Source: an uncultured SAR86 cluster bacterium (GTDB lineage Bacteria; Pseudomonadota; Gammaproteobacteria; Magnimaribacterales; AG-339-G14). From it: 64,000 nucleotides of DNA. The notes under the pieces are model-generated. The model made no database searches. It was not told the origin of the DNA and saw only the letters and a list, made by a program, of their open reading frames with translations. The translations under genes were made by a program, and so were the position numbers. Positions within the stretch are counted from its first letter, which is position 1, and the number at the start of each line of letters is the position of its first letter. Of the stretch, positions 1 to 8,779 are shown in pieces. The stretch spans positions 217,843-281,842 of the forward strand of contig CABZAV010000002.1 of assembly GCA_902523885.1 (NCBI GenBank), written 5' to 3'.

Positions 1-2
1 AA

Positions 3-56
3 CTTGATAAATCTCAACAATTAAATTTTATAGAAAATCTTAAGAAAAATTTTTAA
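3..56 (+). CDS. C-terminal tail of an upstream gene (partial, unidentified)
   Basis: Frame 3 is open from the window edge to a TAA at 54-56 and encodes 17 residues ending NLKKNF. The other two plus-strand frames hit stops almost at once. The composition, polar and lysine-rich, fits the end of a real protein, but nothing identifies the family. It could be chance, since the stretch is only 54 bases. If real, it would be transcribed in the same direction as the RND operon that follows. Confidence 0.35.
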   Translation, partial: LDKSQQLNFIENLKKNF

Positions 57-64
57 ATTTAAGA

Positions 65-78
65 CACTTTCAAAAGTG
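65..78. promoter_or_regulatory. Inverted repeat upstream of the RND operon, possible operator
   Basis: CACTTT and AAAGTG form a perfect 6-bp inverted repeat separated by two bases. It lies about 26 bp upstream of the extended -10 element, so it would sit just upstream of the -35 region. No T-run follows, so it does not look like a terminator. A regulator site for the efflux operon is an inference only. Confidence 0.3.
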
Positions 79-100
79 ATACAAAAATCTAATTCTCCCT

Positions 101-109
101 TGATATAAT
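101..109 (+). promoter_or_regulatory. Extended -10 promoter for the RND efflux operon
   Basis: TGATATAAT is a perfect extended -10 element (TG, one base, TATAAT). No good -35 hexamer is seen 17 bp upstream, which is common for extended -10 promoters. Transcription would start near 116, leaving a leader of about 19 bases with no clear Shine-Dalgarno before the ATG at 135. Confidence 0.55.
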
Positions 110-134
110 TAGATTTGTTCCCATTATTTATTAG

Positions 135-1208
135 ATGAAAAATAAATATTTCTTGATTATAAAGGAAGTTTTACTTACTCGATCAAATATCGAGTGGTCT
201 GCTATGTTTCTTGGTTTTGCCTTGATATGGATGATATCAGGCACTTTAGTAAAAGAAGAAGAAATCATTGAAACCTATGTAGATAAAGAATCGACTGTAA
301 GAGTCATCGACCAAACCTCACAAAACTTTACACGAGAAATTTTAATCAAAGGATTTGCCGAAGCTGATAAGAAGGTTGAATTAAAAGCTGAAACTTCTGG
401 AAGAGTAATAGCTTTACCAATCAAACAAGGTTCAAAAGTTAAACAGGGAGATCCTATCTGTTCAATTTTTATGGCTGAAAAAGAATCTTTTTTTAAAAAA
501 GCTGAACTCGAATATAAATCTGCCCAAAAACTTTTTGATGAAGGGCTTTACTCTTCAAATCAATTTCAAAATATCAAATCTAATTTTGAAAGAGCCAAAC
601 TAGAACTGGATAACGCAACTATTAAGGCTCCTTTCGCTGGAATTGTAGATAGAATCTCTCTTGATGAAGGAGATTTTTTAACCAGAGGTTCAACCTGCGC
701 GGTTTTGCTTGATCTTGATCCAATGATTGTGAGCGGAGAAATTTCTGAAACTGATATTGGATTCATTAATATAGGATCTTCTGCAAAAGTTGAAACTTTA
801 GACGGTAAATCTCATGAAGGTAAGGTGAGCTTTATTTCTTCGTCTGCAAATAGTAGAACGCATACATTCAGAGTAGAAGTCACTATAGAAAATAAAGACG
901 GACGCATTAAGGATGGTTCTTCAGCAAGAATTTATCTTCCCGGTGAAAACCAACTTGCCAATTTAGTTCCTCTTTCAATTTTAAGGTTAGATGATGAGGG
1001 CGACTTAGGTATAAGAATCGTTGGTGATTCTGGAACTGTCCAATTTGTAAATGTGAATTTAATTCAGGATACTGAAAAAGGAGCATGGATCTCTGGCTTG
1101 CCAAGCAAGTCAAGAATCATTACTGTTGGTCAAGATTATGTTAGTGACGGAGAGAAAGTAGAAGTTGCCATTGATGATCGCCTAATGTCAGATGAACGCA
1201 TTAATTGA
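135..1208 (+). CDS. RND efflux periplasmic adaptor (membrane fusion protein, HlyD/AcrA family)
   Basis: This is the adaptor that links an inner-membrane RND pump to an outer-membrane channel. One N-terminal membrane segment (about residues 22-39) anchors it, with no lipobox. A biotinyl-lipoyl-like half motif (AETSGRVIALPIKQGSKVKQGD, split here by description around residues 88-110) is followed by a short helical hairpin and the second lipoyl half (ATIKAPFAGIVDRI). Beta-barrel and membrane-proximal domains follow. At 357 residues it is normal for the family, with a shorter hairpin than AcrA. It overlaps the pump gene by 17 bp, so the two are co-transcribed. The substrate cannot be told from sequence. 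Confidence 0.88.
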   Translation: MKNKYFLIIKEVLLTRSNIEWSAMFLGFALIWMISGTLVKEEEIIETYVDKESTVRVIDQTSQNFTREILIKGFAEADKKVELKAETSGRVIALPIKQGSKVKQGDPICSIFMAEKESFFKKAELEYKSAQKLFDEGLYSSNQFQNIKSNFERAKLELDNATIKAPFAGIVDRISLDEGDFLTRGSTCAVLLDLDPMIVSGEISETDIGFINIGSSAKVETLDGKSHEGKVSFISSSANSRTHTFRVEVTIENKDGRIKDGSSARIYLPGENQLANLVPLSILRLDDEGDLGIRIVGDSGTVQFVNVNLIQDTEKGAWISGLPSKSRIITVGQDYVSDGEKVEVAIDDRLMSDERIN

Positions 1209-4200
1209 TTTTTTTGTAGATAGATATAAAGCAACGCTGACATTTCTTGCTTTAATAATTGTATGGGGGCTTTCATCTGTGGCCTTGATCCCTGCCTCCG
1301 CGTACTCTGACATAAACATTCCTTATGTTTTTGTTTCTACAGGCTATGAAGGCGCCTCTCCTGAAGATGTAGAAAGACTTATTACAAGACCATTGGAAGA
1401 TCGTTTTAGGTCTTTAAGCGAAGTAAAAAGCATGCAATCTTGGAGTCGAGATGGTATGGGCTACCTTATTTTAGAATTTCCTGATAGATATCCCAAAGAA
1501 GATGCTTTGGTGGATGTAAAAGACGCAATTGACGAAATTCTTCCAGATTTACCTGAAGAGTCTGAAAAGCCTTTTGTAAAGGAATTTTCCTTTGATGCTT
1601 TTCCTGTAATGAATCTTAATTTTATATCTGCTGCTTCGTCTGAAAGAGAATTAATTCGCTTTGCTAAAGAAATGGCAACAGAAATCGAATCTTTGCCTGG
1701 AGTTTTAGAAGCTAGATTATCAGGAGCTCCAGATGAAGTGTTAGAAGCTATTGTAGATAAAACTAAATTAGATAGTTATCAAGCTTCGGCCTTAGATATT
1801 TACAATGCTATTCAACAAAATAATAGGGCCATTCCAGCAGGGAATATAATTTCTGGAACAGGAAAATTTTCTGTCATTGTTCCTTCAGTCTTTGAAACTG
1901 CTGAAGACGTAAAAAGAATCCCTATTTTAGAAAGTGATAATGCTGTTGTTTCTTTAGATGATTTGGTTGACGTCAAAAGAACTTTTAGAGACAAGGACAC
2001 TTTTTCTAGGGTTAACGGCCAGCCATCTGCAACAATATCTATTTATAAAAAAACTGATGCAAGAGAAGTTGTTGTAGCGAATCAAATTTATAAGATTATT
2101 TCAAAATCTGATGAAATTCTTCCCCCAGATATCGACATTGTAATTACAGAAGACAGAACTCAGTATTCAGTAGAACTAATTAGTGAAATAGTTGGGAATA
2201 CTTTAGCAGCCTTAATCTTAGTTGTTACCATTGTCGTAGCGGCAATGGGCTTAAGATCATCATCAATGGTAGCCTTGGCTATTCCCGCTTGCTTCCTTTT
2301 TGCATGTATTTTTCTAAATATCATTGAATACACATTCAACTTTATGGTTTGTTTTGGATTTTTAATTTCTCTAGGGATGTTGATAGACGGAAGCGTAGTA
2401 GTAGTTGAATATGCTGATCGAAAAATGAGCGAAGGTTTAGATAGAGTTGAAGCTTATAAAAGATCTGCTAAAAGAATGTTTTGGCCTGTGATCATATCTA
2501 TCGGAACTACTTTGGCAATCTTTTTTCCACTTCTATTTTGGGAAGGAATCTCAGGGCAGTTTATGAGGCCTATGATAACAACACTATTTTTAGTTTTAAG
2601 TGCCTCAATACTTTATGCTTTGGCTTTCACTCCTGCAATTGGTTCAATTTTTGGTAGTTTAGGTAGAAGAAATTTTAAAACACTTCAAAATTCTGCTTTG
2701 CTAGAAAATGGAGATCCAAAAACCTTAGATGGTTTTACTGGAAGATACGCTAGGTTTTTAGATAAATTATTAGACAAACCTGGTTTTGTAATTTCTTTTT
2801 TACTTCTCACTGTAGTCACTATCTACAGTATTTATGGCCAACATGGACCTGGCGGTTCCTTTTTTATCGAAGAAGATCCAGATACGATTATTGTTGAAGT
2901 TCAAGCTAGAGGTAATTTAAATGCTAATGAGACACTGGAATATCTAAAAGAAGTAGAAAAAATTGTTTTAACAGTGGAGGGGCCAGAAAGTGTTTTTTTA
3001 GAACAAGCTGGTTCAAACGATCCAAGAGATAGAGGAAATGCTGACTCCATTGGCAAAATTTATGTTGGTATGCCTTTTGATAGAGATTCATTAATTAAAA
3101 CAGGAAGTGAGGTTTTAGACGAGCTTCAATACAAATTAAAAGATATTCCTGGCATCAAAATTGCTATCAGAGAAAGAGATAGTGGTCCTCCGTCTGATAA
3201 TCCTATTGAAATTGACGTATTCGGACCTGATAGCCAGATGGTTTATGAAGCAACTATCGCTTTAACGGAATACATAGACGAACAAGTTCCTGGCGCTAAA
3301 AATGTTTACAATACAATTCCAAGAGAACAACTTAAATGGAAGTTAAACATTGATAAGGAAAAAGCCTCGCAATTCGGAGTAACGACTAGTGAGATAGGTA
3401 CTGCGATTCAATTTTTAACAGCTGGAGTAAAAGTGGGAGAATATCGTCCTACCGACTTAGATGAAGCAATTGATATTAGAGTCAGATTCCCTGAATCTCA
3501 AAGACGATTAGATTTATTTGATCAACTAACTATTTCAACAAGATTTGGTTCTGTTCCACTTAGTAGTTTTGTTTCAGTTAACCCTTCTTATGAAGCCCCT
3601 GCAATTAGAAGAGTTGAAGGGGAAAGAGCTTTCACTATTGCAGCGGATTATGCCCCTGGTGCCTTAATTGAAGATGTTTTGCCGAAAATAAATCAATGGA
3701 TCTTGGATAATAATGAATACCAAAAACTTCAATTTGATTTTGGTGGGCAAGCAGAACAAGCAGCTGATGATGCTGAATTTTTTCTTTTTGCAGCTATCAT
3801 TGGTCTTTTCCTCATGGCAATTCTATTAATGATTCAATTAAATAGTTTTTATCAAGTTTGGATTGTGATATCTGCTGTATTTTTATCAACTGCTGGAGTT
3901 TATTTGGGCCACTTGATCACTCAATATCCCATTAGTTTCCTTTTCACGAATCTTGGAATAATTGCGTTAGCTGGTATCGTCGTAAATAACAATATTGTTC
4001 TTGTCGATACCTATAACGTGTTGAGACGTGAAAATATTGGTGTTTCTCAAAAAGATTTAATTGTAAGAACCGCTGCACAAAGAATTAGGCCAATAATTTT
4101 AACAACAGCTACAACAGTGGTAGGTCTCATGCCTCTGGCTATGGGTTTGGGGGTCGATCTAATTGCTAGAGATATTGGCGTTGGCGGTAGAGTTGTAGAA

Positions 4201-4359
4201 TGGTGGTCTCCTCTTTCTTTTGCTGTCGTTTGGGGACTAACTTTTGCTTCATTAATGACATTGATTCTAACTCCTTGCTGGCTAATGTTACCAACGAAAA
4301 TTAAAGAATTGTATGCGGGACTTAATTCTGTAAAATCAGAACCTAAATTAAATAATTGA
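1192..4359 (+). CDS. RND-superfamily efflux pump, inner-membrane permease
   Basis: An AcrB-like proton-driven pump of 1,055 residues with the usual duplicated layout: TM1 near residues 13-30, a large periplasmic porter domain, TM2-6 (about 330-480), TM7 near 530, a second porter domain, and TM8-12 at the C-terminus. The family start (SxxNIPxVxVSTxYEGASPEDVE) is clear. In TM4 the AcrB Asp-Asp pair is represented by D399 followed by Gly (LIDGSVVVVE), and in TM10 the AcrB lysine position is Asn (GIVVNNNIVLVD, N932). Both resemble the non-AcrB branches of the superfamily. No outer-membrane channel gene is adjacent. Drug, metal or lipid export are all possible. Confidence 0.9.
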   Translation: MNALIDFFVDRYKATLTFLALIIVWGLSSVALIPASAYSDINIPYVFVSTGYEGASPEDVERLITRPLEDRFRSLSEVKSMQSWSRDGMGYLILEFPDRYPKEDALVDVKDAIDEILPDLPEESEKPFVKEFSFDAFPVMNLNFISAASSERELIRFAKEMATEIESLPGVLEARLSGAPDEVLEAIVDKTKLDSYQASALDIYNAIQQNNRAIPAGNIISGTGKFSVIVPSVFETAEDVKRIPILESDNAVVSLDDLVDVKRTFRDKDTFSRVNGQPSATISIYKKTDAREVVVANQIYKIISKSDEILPPDIDIVITEDRTQYSVELISEIVGNTLAALILVVTIVVAAMGLRSSSMVALAIPACFLFACIFLNIIEYTFNFMVCFGFLISLGMLIDGSVVVVEYADRKMSEGLDRVEAYKRSAKRMFWPVIISIGTTLAIFFPLLFWEGISGQFMRPMITTLFLVLSASILYALAFTPAIGSIFGSLGRRNFKTLQNSALLENGDPKTLDGFTGRYARFLDKLLDKPGFVISFLLLTVVTIYSIYGQHGPGGSFFIEEDPDTIIVEVQARGNLNANETLEYLKEVEKIVLTVEGPESVFLEQAGSNDPRDRGNADSIGKIYVGMPFDRDSLIKTGSEVLDELQYKLKDIPGIKIAIRERDSGPPSDNPIEIDVFGPDSQMVYEATIALTEYIDEQVPGAKNVYNTIPREQLKWKLNIDKEKASQFGVTTSEIGTAIQFLTAGVKVGEYRPTDLDEAIDIRVRFPESQRRLDLFDQLTISTRFGSVPLSSFVSVNPSYEAPAIRRVEGERAFTIAADYAPGALIEDVLPKINQWILDNNEYQKLQFDFGGQAEQAADDAEFFLFAAIIGLFLMAILLMIQLNSFYQVWIVISAVFLSTAGVYLGHLITQYPISFLFTNLGIIALAGIVVNNNIVLVDTYNVLRRENIGVSQKDLIVRTAAQRIRPIILTTATTVVGLMPLAMGLGVDLIARDIGVGGRVVEWWSPLSFAVVWGLTFASLMTLILTPCWLMLPTKIKELYAGLNSVKSEPKLNN

Positions 4360-4361
4360 GT

Positions 4362-4592
4362 ATGGCTGAAAAAAGTAAAGATTTTGAATCATCACTAGAA
4401 AAACTAGAAAAAATAGTTTCTGAGCTTGAAGAAGGAGACCTTCCTCTTGAAAAATCGATCAAAGCTTTTGAAGAAGGAATTAAATTAACTAGACATTGTC
4501 AAAAACTGCTTACTGAAGCGGAATTAAAAATTGAAAAATTAGTTGATTCTGACGATGGGTCCTTTGATTTAGAATCTTTTGATGAAAACTAA
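4362..4592 (+). CDS. xseB: Exodeoxyribonuclease VII small subunit
   Basis: XseB binds the large subunit XseA to form the single-strand nuclease ExoVII. The 76-residue protein has the family pattern FESSLEKLEKIVSELEEGDLPLEKSIKAFEEG, here within two helices, and an acidic tail. I chose the ATG at 4362. A TTG six bases earlier would overlap the pump stop by four bases but gives no better ribosome site. It overlaps ispA by 11 bp, the standard xseB-ispA-dxs arrangement of gammaproteobacteria. Confidence 0.93.
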   Translation: MAEKSKDFESSLEKLEKIVSELEEGDLPLEKSIKAFEEGIKLTRHCQKLLTEAELKIEKLVDSDDGSFDLESFDEN

Positions 4593-5478
4593 GGATGTTA
4601 ATTTTCTAGATGAAAACTTAACTAGAATAAACAAAGCTTTATTTAAAACCCTTCCTGAAAAAGATATTTCCAGAGTTACTGAAGCAATTCATTATTCTGT
4701 GATGAATGGTGGGAAACGAATAAGACCCCAGATTATTCTTTTGCTTTGTGAAATGCTCGAAGTTGAAATTACAAGTAATAATGTCGATCTTATTGCTGCA
4801 GCAGGAGAACTAATTCATTGTTATTCTCTGATTCATGACGATTTACCTGCAATGGATGATGATGACTTCCGAAGAGGGCAATTAAGTTGCCACAAGCAGT
4901 TTGATGAAGCTACAGCTATCCTTGCAGGAGACGCAATACAACCCTTATCTTTAGAAGTATTAACTTCTTTAGAAGATCCAAATCTAGAAGCTGAAACTAA
5001 ATTAGAAATCATCAATCTTTTTGCAAGAGCCTGCGGTCCTGAAGGTATGGTTGAAGGACAAAATAGAGATATTCTTGCAGAAAATAAGGCTTTAACAGAA
5101 GAAGAACTAGATGAATTGCACTATTTAAAAACAGGAAAATTAATTGAAGCCTGTGTTTTATGTGTTTGTTTGATGAAAAAAAATATAGATAAAGATTTGA
5201 TAGAAAAACTTAAGACATTCTCAAATAAATTTGGTCTAGCTTTTCAAATAAGAGATGATATCTTAGATGAAGTTGGTGATGAAGAAACAATTGGAAAACC
5301 TGTAAAATCAGATTTAAAAAATAATAAATCCACATATCCGTCTATTCTGGGCATTGCAGAATCTCAAAAAAAAGCTGAGCTTTTAATTGAAGAAGCGCTT
5401 TTAATTTTAGATAAACTTCCTTTTAATACAGAAAAATTAACTGCGCTTTGTAAATTAGTCGTAAATAGAAAAAATTAA
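4582..5478 (+). CDS. ispA: Farnesyl (polyprenyl) diphosphate synthase
   Basis: Condenses dimethylallyl/geranyl diphosphate with isopentenyl diphosphate to give farnesyl diphosphate for quinones and undecaprenyl carriers. The first aspartate-rich motif DDLPAMDDDD begins at residue 86, preceded by GGKRIRP for diphosphate binding. The second motif is FQIRDDILD. The 298-residue length is normal for IspA. Start chosen at the ATG 4582, not the TTG just before it. It sits one base before dxs, so the isoprenoid precursor and chain-elongation steps are co-expressed. Confidence 0.94.
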   Translation: MKTKDVNFLDENLTRINKALFKTLPEKDISRVTEAIHYSVMNGGKRIRPQIILLLCEMLEVEITSNNVDLIAAAGELIHCYSLIHDDLPAMDDDDFRRGQLSCHKQFDEATAILAGDAIQPLSLEVLTSLEDPNLEAETKLEIINLFARACGPEGMVEGQNRDILAENKALTEEELDELHYLKTGKLIEACVLCVCLMKKNIDKDLIEKLKTFSNKFGLAFQIRDDILDEVGDEETIGKPVKSDLKNNKSTYPSILGIAESQKKAELLIEEALLILDKLPFNTEKLTALCKLVVNRKN

Positions 5479-5479
5479 G

Positions 5480-7348
5480 ATGAAAACTTTCGATAAGCTT
5501 CCCGAGAATGAGCCATCTACTCCTTTATTAGATTCTTTGAAAAAATTAGACGCTTTAAAAAATCTTTCTTCATCTGACCTTTCGTTACTCGCAGATGAAA
5601 TAAGAGAATTTCTTTTATATTCAACAAAACATTCAGGGGGTCATTTTGGCGCTGGCCTGGGTGTGGTGGAACTAACGGTAGCTTTGCATTACGTTTTTAA
5701 TACTCCCGAGGATAAAATAGTTTGGGACGTAGGACACCAAGCCTATCCGCATAAAATCCTTACAGGGCGAAAGGAGAAAATGCTCTCTATGAGACAAAAA
5801 AATGGTTTACATCCTTTTCCTTCCAGAGACGAAAGTGAATTTGATGCTTTTGGAGTTGGTCACTCTAGCACCTCCATTGGAGCTGCTTTGGGAATGAGTG
5901 TTGCTAACTCAAAGAATAAACACATTTCAGTGATTGGAGATGGAGCTATTACGGCTGGCATGGCTTATGAGGCGATGGCTCATGCTGGATCTATAGAGAA
6001 AGATTTATTAGTTATTCTCAATGATAATAATATGTCAATTTCGAATAACACCGGTGGAATGTCTAATTATCTTGCAAAAATTTGGTCAAGTAAGTGGTAT
6101 ATACAAGTTAGAGAAGGAGGTAAATCTGTCTTAAGATTGATTCCGTCTGCCAAGAGATTTGCCAAAAAAACTGAAACTCACATCAAAGGTTTTTTGTCTC
6201 CTGGTGCCCTTTTTGAAGAATTGGGATTCCAATATATAGGTCCAATGGACGGACATAACTTAAAAGATTTGGTAAGAACTTTAAAAAATATCAATGATCT
6301 TTCGGGTCCTGTTTTTTTACATTTAGTAACACAAAAAGGAAAAGGATATATTCCTGCTGAAAAGGATCCAATCAAATTTCATGCCTTGTCAAAGATCGAG
6401 TCCTCTTCAGGAAAAAATAAAGGGCCAAAGTATCAAGAGGTATTTGGAGAATGGTTGTGTGAAAAAGCTGAATCTGGTGATGAGAATTTAGTTGCAATAA
6501 CTCCTGCTATGTCTGAAGGTTCTGGGATGACAGAATTTGCTCAAAAGTTTCCCAATCAGTTTTTCGATGTTGCTATTGCAGAACAGCACAGCATGACTTT
6601 TGCTGCCGGTTTGGCCTGTGAGGGCAAAAAGCCAGTTCTAGCTATTTACTCTACTTTTTTACAACGAGCTTACGATCAACTAATACATGATGTAGCGATT
6701 CAAAACTTGGATATTCTTTTGGCAATTGATAGGGCTGGATTTGTAGGAGAAGATGGCGCAACTCATGCAGGAATTTTTGATTTAACTTATCTTAGATGTA
6801 TTCCTAATCTAACCGTTATGGTGCCAGCTAATGAAAATGAATGTTGGCAAATGTTAGAGTTTGGTTATTCTTTGAACAGTCCGGTGGCAGTAAGATACCC
6901 AAGAGGAAATGCACCTGGCGAAAATGTTGAAAAAAACATTAATACCATTGAATTTGGGAAAGCAAATATCCTTCAGTTAAAAGAGTCTTCAAAAGTCGCT
7001 ATTCTGTCTTTTGGATGTATGTTAGATATTTCTGAAAAGGTTGCTAAGGAAATTAATGCGACTTTAGTGGATATGAGATTTGTTAAGCCATTAGATGAAA
7101 GTCTTCTTATGAAGTTAAGTCTTTCTCATGATTTATTTGTTACTGTAGAAGAAAATGTTGTTGCAGGAGGGGCAGGTTCAGCTGTAAATGAGTTCGTTAA
7201 TGCAAGTTCTTTATCAGTAAAATTAATGAATTTTGGTATTCCCGATGAATTTCCAGTTGTTGGGTCTCCTGAAGATCAAAAGGAAGCTGCTCAATTAACC
7301 AAAGAAAACTTGTTGGCTAAAATAGAATCAAAATTAGCCAAATTGTAA
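5480..7348 (+). CDS. dxs: 1-deoxy-D-xylulose-5-phosphate synthase
   Basis: Thiamine-diphosphate enzyme that joins pyruvate and glyceraldehyde 3-phosphate in the first step of the MEP isoprenoid pathway. The thiamine-binding motif GDGAITAGMAYEA starts near residue 153, ending in the NDNNMSIS segment. The transketolase pyrimidine domain carries AEQHSMTFAAGLA, and a transketolase C-terminal domain follows. The 622 residues match the family. It is the last gene of the plus-strand operon and its end overlaps the convergent pgpA gene by 32 bp. It makes the precursor that ispA uses and sits near thiL, which makes its cofactor. Confidence 0.97.
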   Translation: MKTFDKLPENEPSTPLLDSLKKLDALKNLSSSDLSLLADEIREFLLYSTKHSGGHFGAGLGVVELTVALHYVFNTPEDKIVWDVGHQAYPHKILTGRKEKMLSMRQKNGLHPFPSRDESEFDAFGVGHSSTSIGAALGMSVANSKNKHISVIGDGAITAGMAYEAMAHAGSIEKDLLVILNDNNMSISNNTGGMSNYLAKIWSSKWYIQVREGGKSVLRLIPSAKRFAKKTETHIKGFLSPGALFEELGFQYIGPMDGHNLKDLVRTLKNINDLSGPVFLHLVTQKGKGYIPAEKDPIKFHALSKIESSSGKNKGPKYQEVFGEWLCEKAESGDENLVAITPAMSEGSGMTEFAQKFPNQFFDVAIAEQHSMTFAAGLACEGKKPVLAIYSTFLQRAYDQLIHDVAIQNLDILLAIDRAGFVGEDGATHAGIFDLTYLRCIPNLTVMVPANENECWQMLEFGYSLNSPVAVRYPRGNAPGENVEKNINTIEFGKANILQLKESSKVAILSFGCMLDISEKVAKEINATLVDMRFVKPLDESLLMKLSLSHDLFVTVEENVVAGGAGSAVNEFVNASSLSVKLMNFGIPDEFPVVGSPEDQKEAAQLTKENLLAKIESKLAKL

Positions 7349-7817
7349 TTGCCGCATAAAGACCTGCAACTAAGTCGTCTAAAACTACACCTAAATAATT
7401 TTTAATCTTTTCATCTATGAGACCTATGGGATAAGGTTTCCAAATATCAAAAATTCTAAATAGTAAAAAAGCCAAAACGGAATAAGTTAAAAATTCTTGC
7501 ATCATAACTATTCCACTCACCGGAATAAAAGCTATCCACACACCCGCCAATTCGTCTATGACAATAGCTTTTTGATCTTTTTCATTATCGCCAAGCATCT
7601 TTGTTGCAAAATAACATGCCATAATGGCAGAAAGAATGATTACTAGTAATAAAAGATAAAAAAATTGCGCATTTATTGATAAGTAAATATTTGTATAAAA
7701 AAACAAAATTAAGCCGAAAAGAGAGCCCCAAGTGCCTGGCGCAATTGGCAACAGCCCAACGCCAAATAAAGTCGCAAATATGTGACTGGGTTTTAATAAA
7801 TTTGGAAACTTATTCAT
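7317..7817 (-). CDS. pgpA: Phosphatidylglycerophosphatase A
   Basis: Membrane phosphatase that removes phosphate from phosphatidylglycerophosphate to make phosphatidylglycerol. Family signatures are GLLPIAPGTWGSLFGL near residues 19-34 and VIDELAGVWIAF near 85-96, with several hydrophobic membrane spans and a late DDLVAG motif. The 166-residue length is normal. Its start overlaps the end of thiL by 8 bp, the usual thiL-pgpA pair. In relatives nusB lies directly upstream, but here nusB is about 14 kb away. Confidence 0.93.
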   Translation of the reverse strand: MNKFPNLLKPSHIFATLFGVGLLPIAPGTWGSLFGLILFFYTNIYLSINAQFFYLLLLVIILSAIMACYFATKMLGDNEKDQKAIVIDELAGVWIAFIPVSGIVMMQEFLTYSVLAFLLFRIFDIWKPYPIGLIDEKIKNYLGVVLDDLVAGLYAAITIWLILILF

Positions 7818-8757
7818 TGAAATGATTATAACCAGCTTTTTTTATGTTTATTTTTTTTCCTTTTGAAAAGACGGAAATGCCCTTACCCTTAATAAGTTTG
7901 CCTATATTGGTAATTTTTACTTTATGTTTCTTTGAAATTTCGGTCAATTTCTTTAACTTTGAGGAACCAATAGTGAAGCAAAGCTGATAATCATCTCCCC
8001 AGGTTATTGCTGTAATAGCATTTCCAATCAAAGGCATATTGTCTAGATTAATTTCTGCTTTTAAATTGCTCTGTTCACAAATATGATTCAAATCTGCCAT
8101 CAGTCCGTCAGAAATATCTATGCAGCTGTTGGCTATTCTGGATAGATCTTGGCTAAATAAAAAATCAATTTCAGGCTTTAAAAATCTTTTGAGACAAATT
8201 TTTTCTTCCGACTTTAGACTTTGTTTTTTTTGTTTCAGCAGATTAAGACCAATTGAGGCCTCTCCTAAATTACCTGTGACAAAGATTAAATCTTTTTCCT
8301 TACCTCCATTTCTTCTCATGAAGTATTTTTTATCAATTTCTCCACAAGCTCCAATTGAAACAGAAATTTCCCTTCCCAAAGTCAAATCACCACCAATGAT
8401 TGGTACTTTATAATTATCGGAAAATTCTTTGATGCCTTTTGCAAAATCTTCTATCCATTTTTTTTCTTTATCATTGACAGTTAAAGCAATTGAAAGCCAT
8501 TTCAATTTTCCTCCGCATGCAGCAATATCACTCGCTGCGACTGCACATGCTCTGTAGGCAATTAATTTAGCTGCCAAGTCTTTTGGAAAATGAACGTTTG
8601 CTACCGAGGTATCGGTTGAAAAAATTAATTCTTTTTTTGTTTTGAACAGACCAGCGTCATCACCTGGTCCTATAAACAAATTTGAGGAATCAAAATATTG
8701 ATTCCCCAAATTTTTAAATACTTTTTTGAGTATTGAAAACTCATCCGAATCTTTCAT
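7810..8757 (-). CDS. thiL: Thiamine-monophosphate kinase
   Basis: Phosphorylates thiamine monophosphate to thiamine diphosphate, the cofactor that Dxs needs. The AIR-synthase-like fold is marked by GPGDDAGL near residues 30-37, STDTSVANVHF, ASDIAACGG and PIIGGDLTLG, with SCIDISDGLMADL in the C-terminal half. The 315 residues are typical. It is translationally coupled to pgpA through an 8-bp overlap and lies 22 bp downstream of the thiolase gene, so all three may share a transcript. Confidence 0.95.
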   Translation of the reverse strand: MKDSDEFSILKKVFKNLGNQYFDSSNLFIGPGDDAGLFKTKKELIFSTDTSVANVHFPKDLAAKLIAYRACAVAASDIAACGGKLKWLSIALTVNDKEKKWIEDFAKGIKEFSDNYKVPIIGGDLTLGREISVSIGACGEIDKKYFMRRNGGKEKDLIFVTGNLGEASIGLNLLKQKKQSLKSEEKICLKRFLKPEIDFLFSQDLSRIANSCIDISDGLMADLNHICEQSNLKAEINLDNMPLIGNAITAITWGDDYQLCFTIGSSKLKKLTEISKKHKVKITNIGKLIKGKGISVFSKGKKINIKKAGYNHFNE

Positions 8758-8779
8758 AAAAGATACGGAATAAGTTTAA

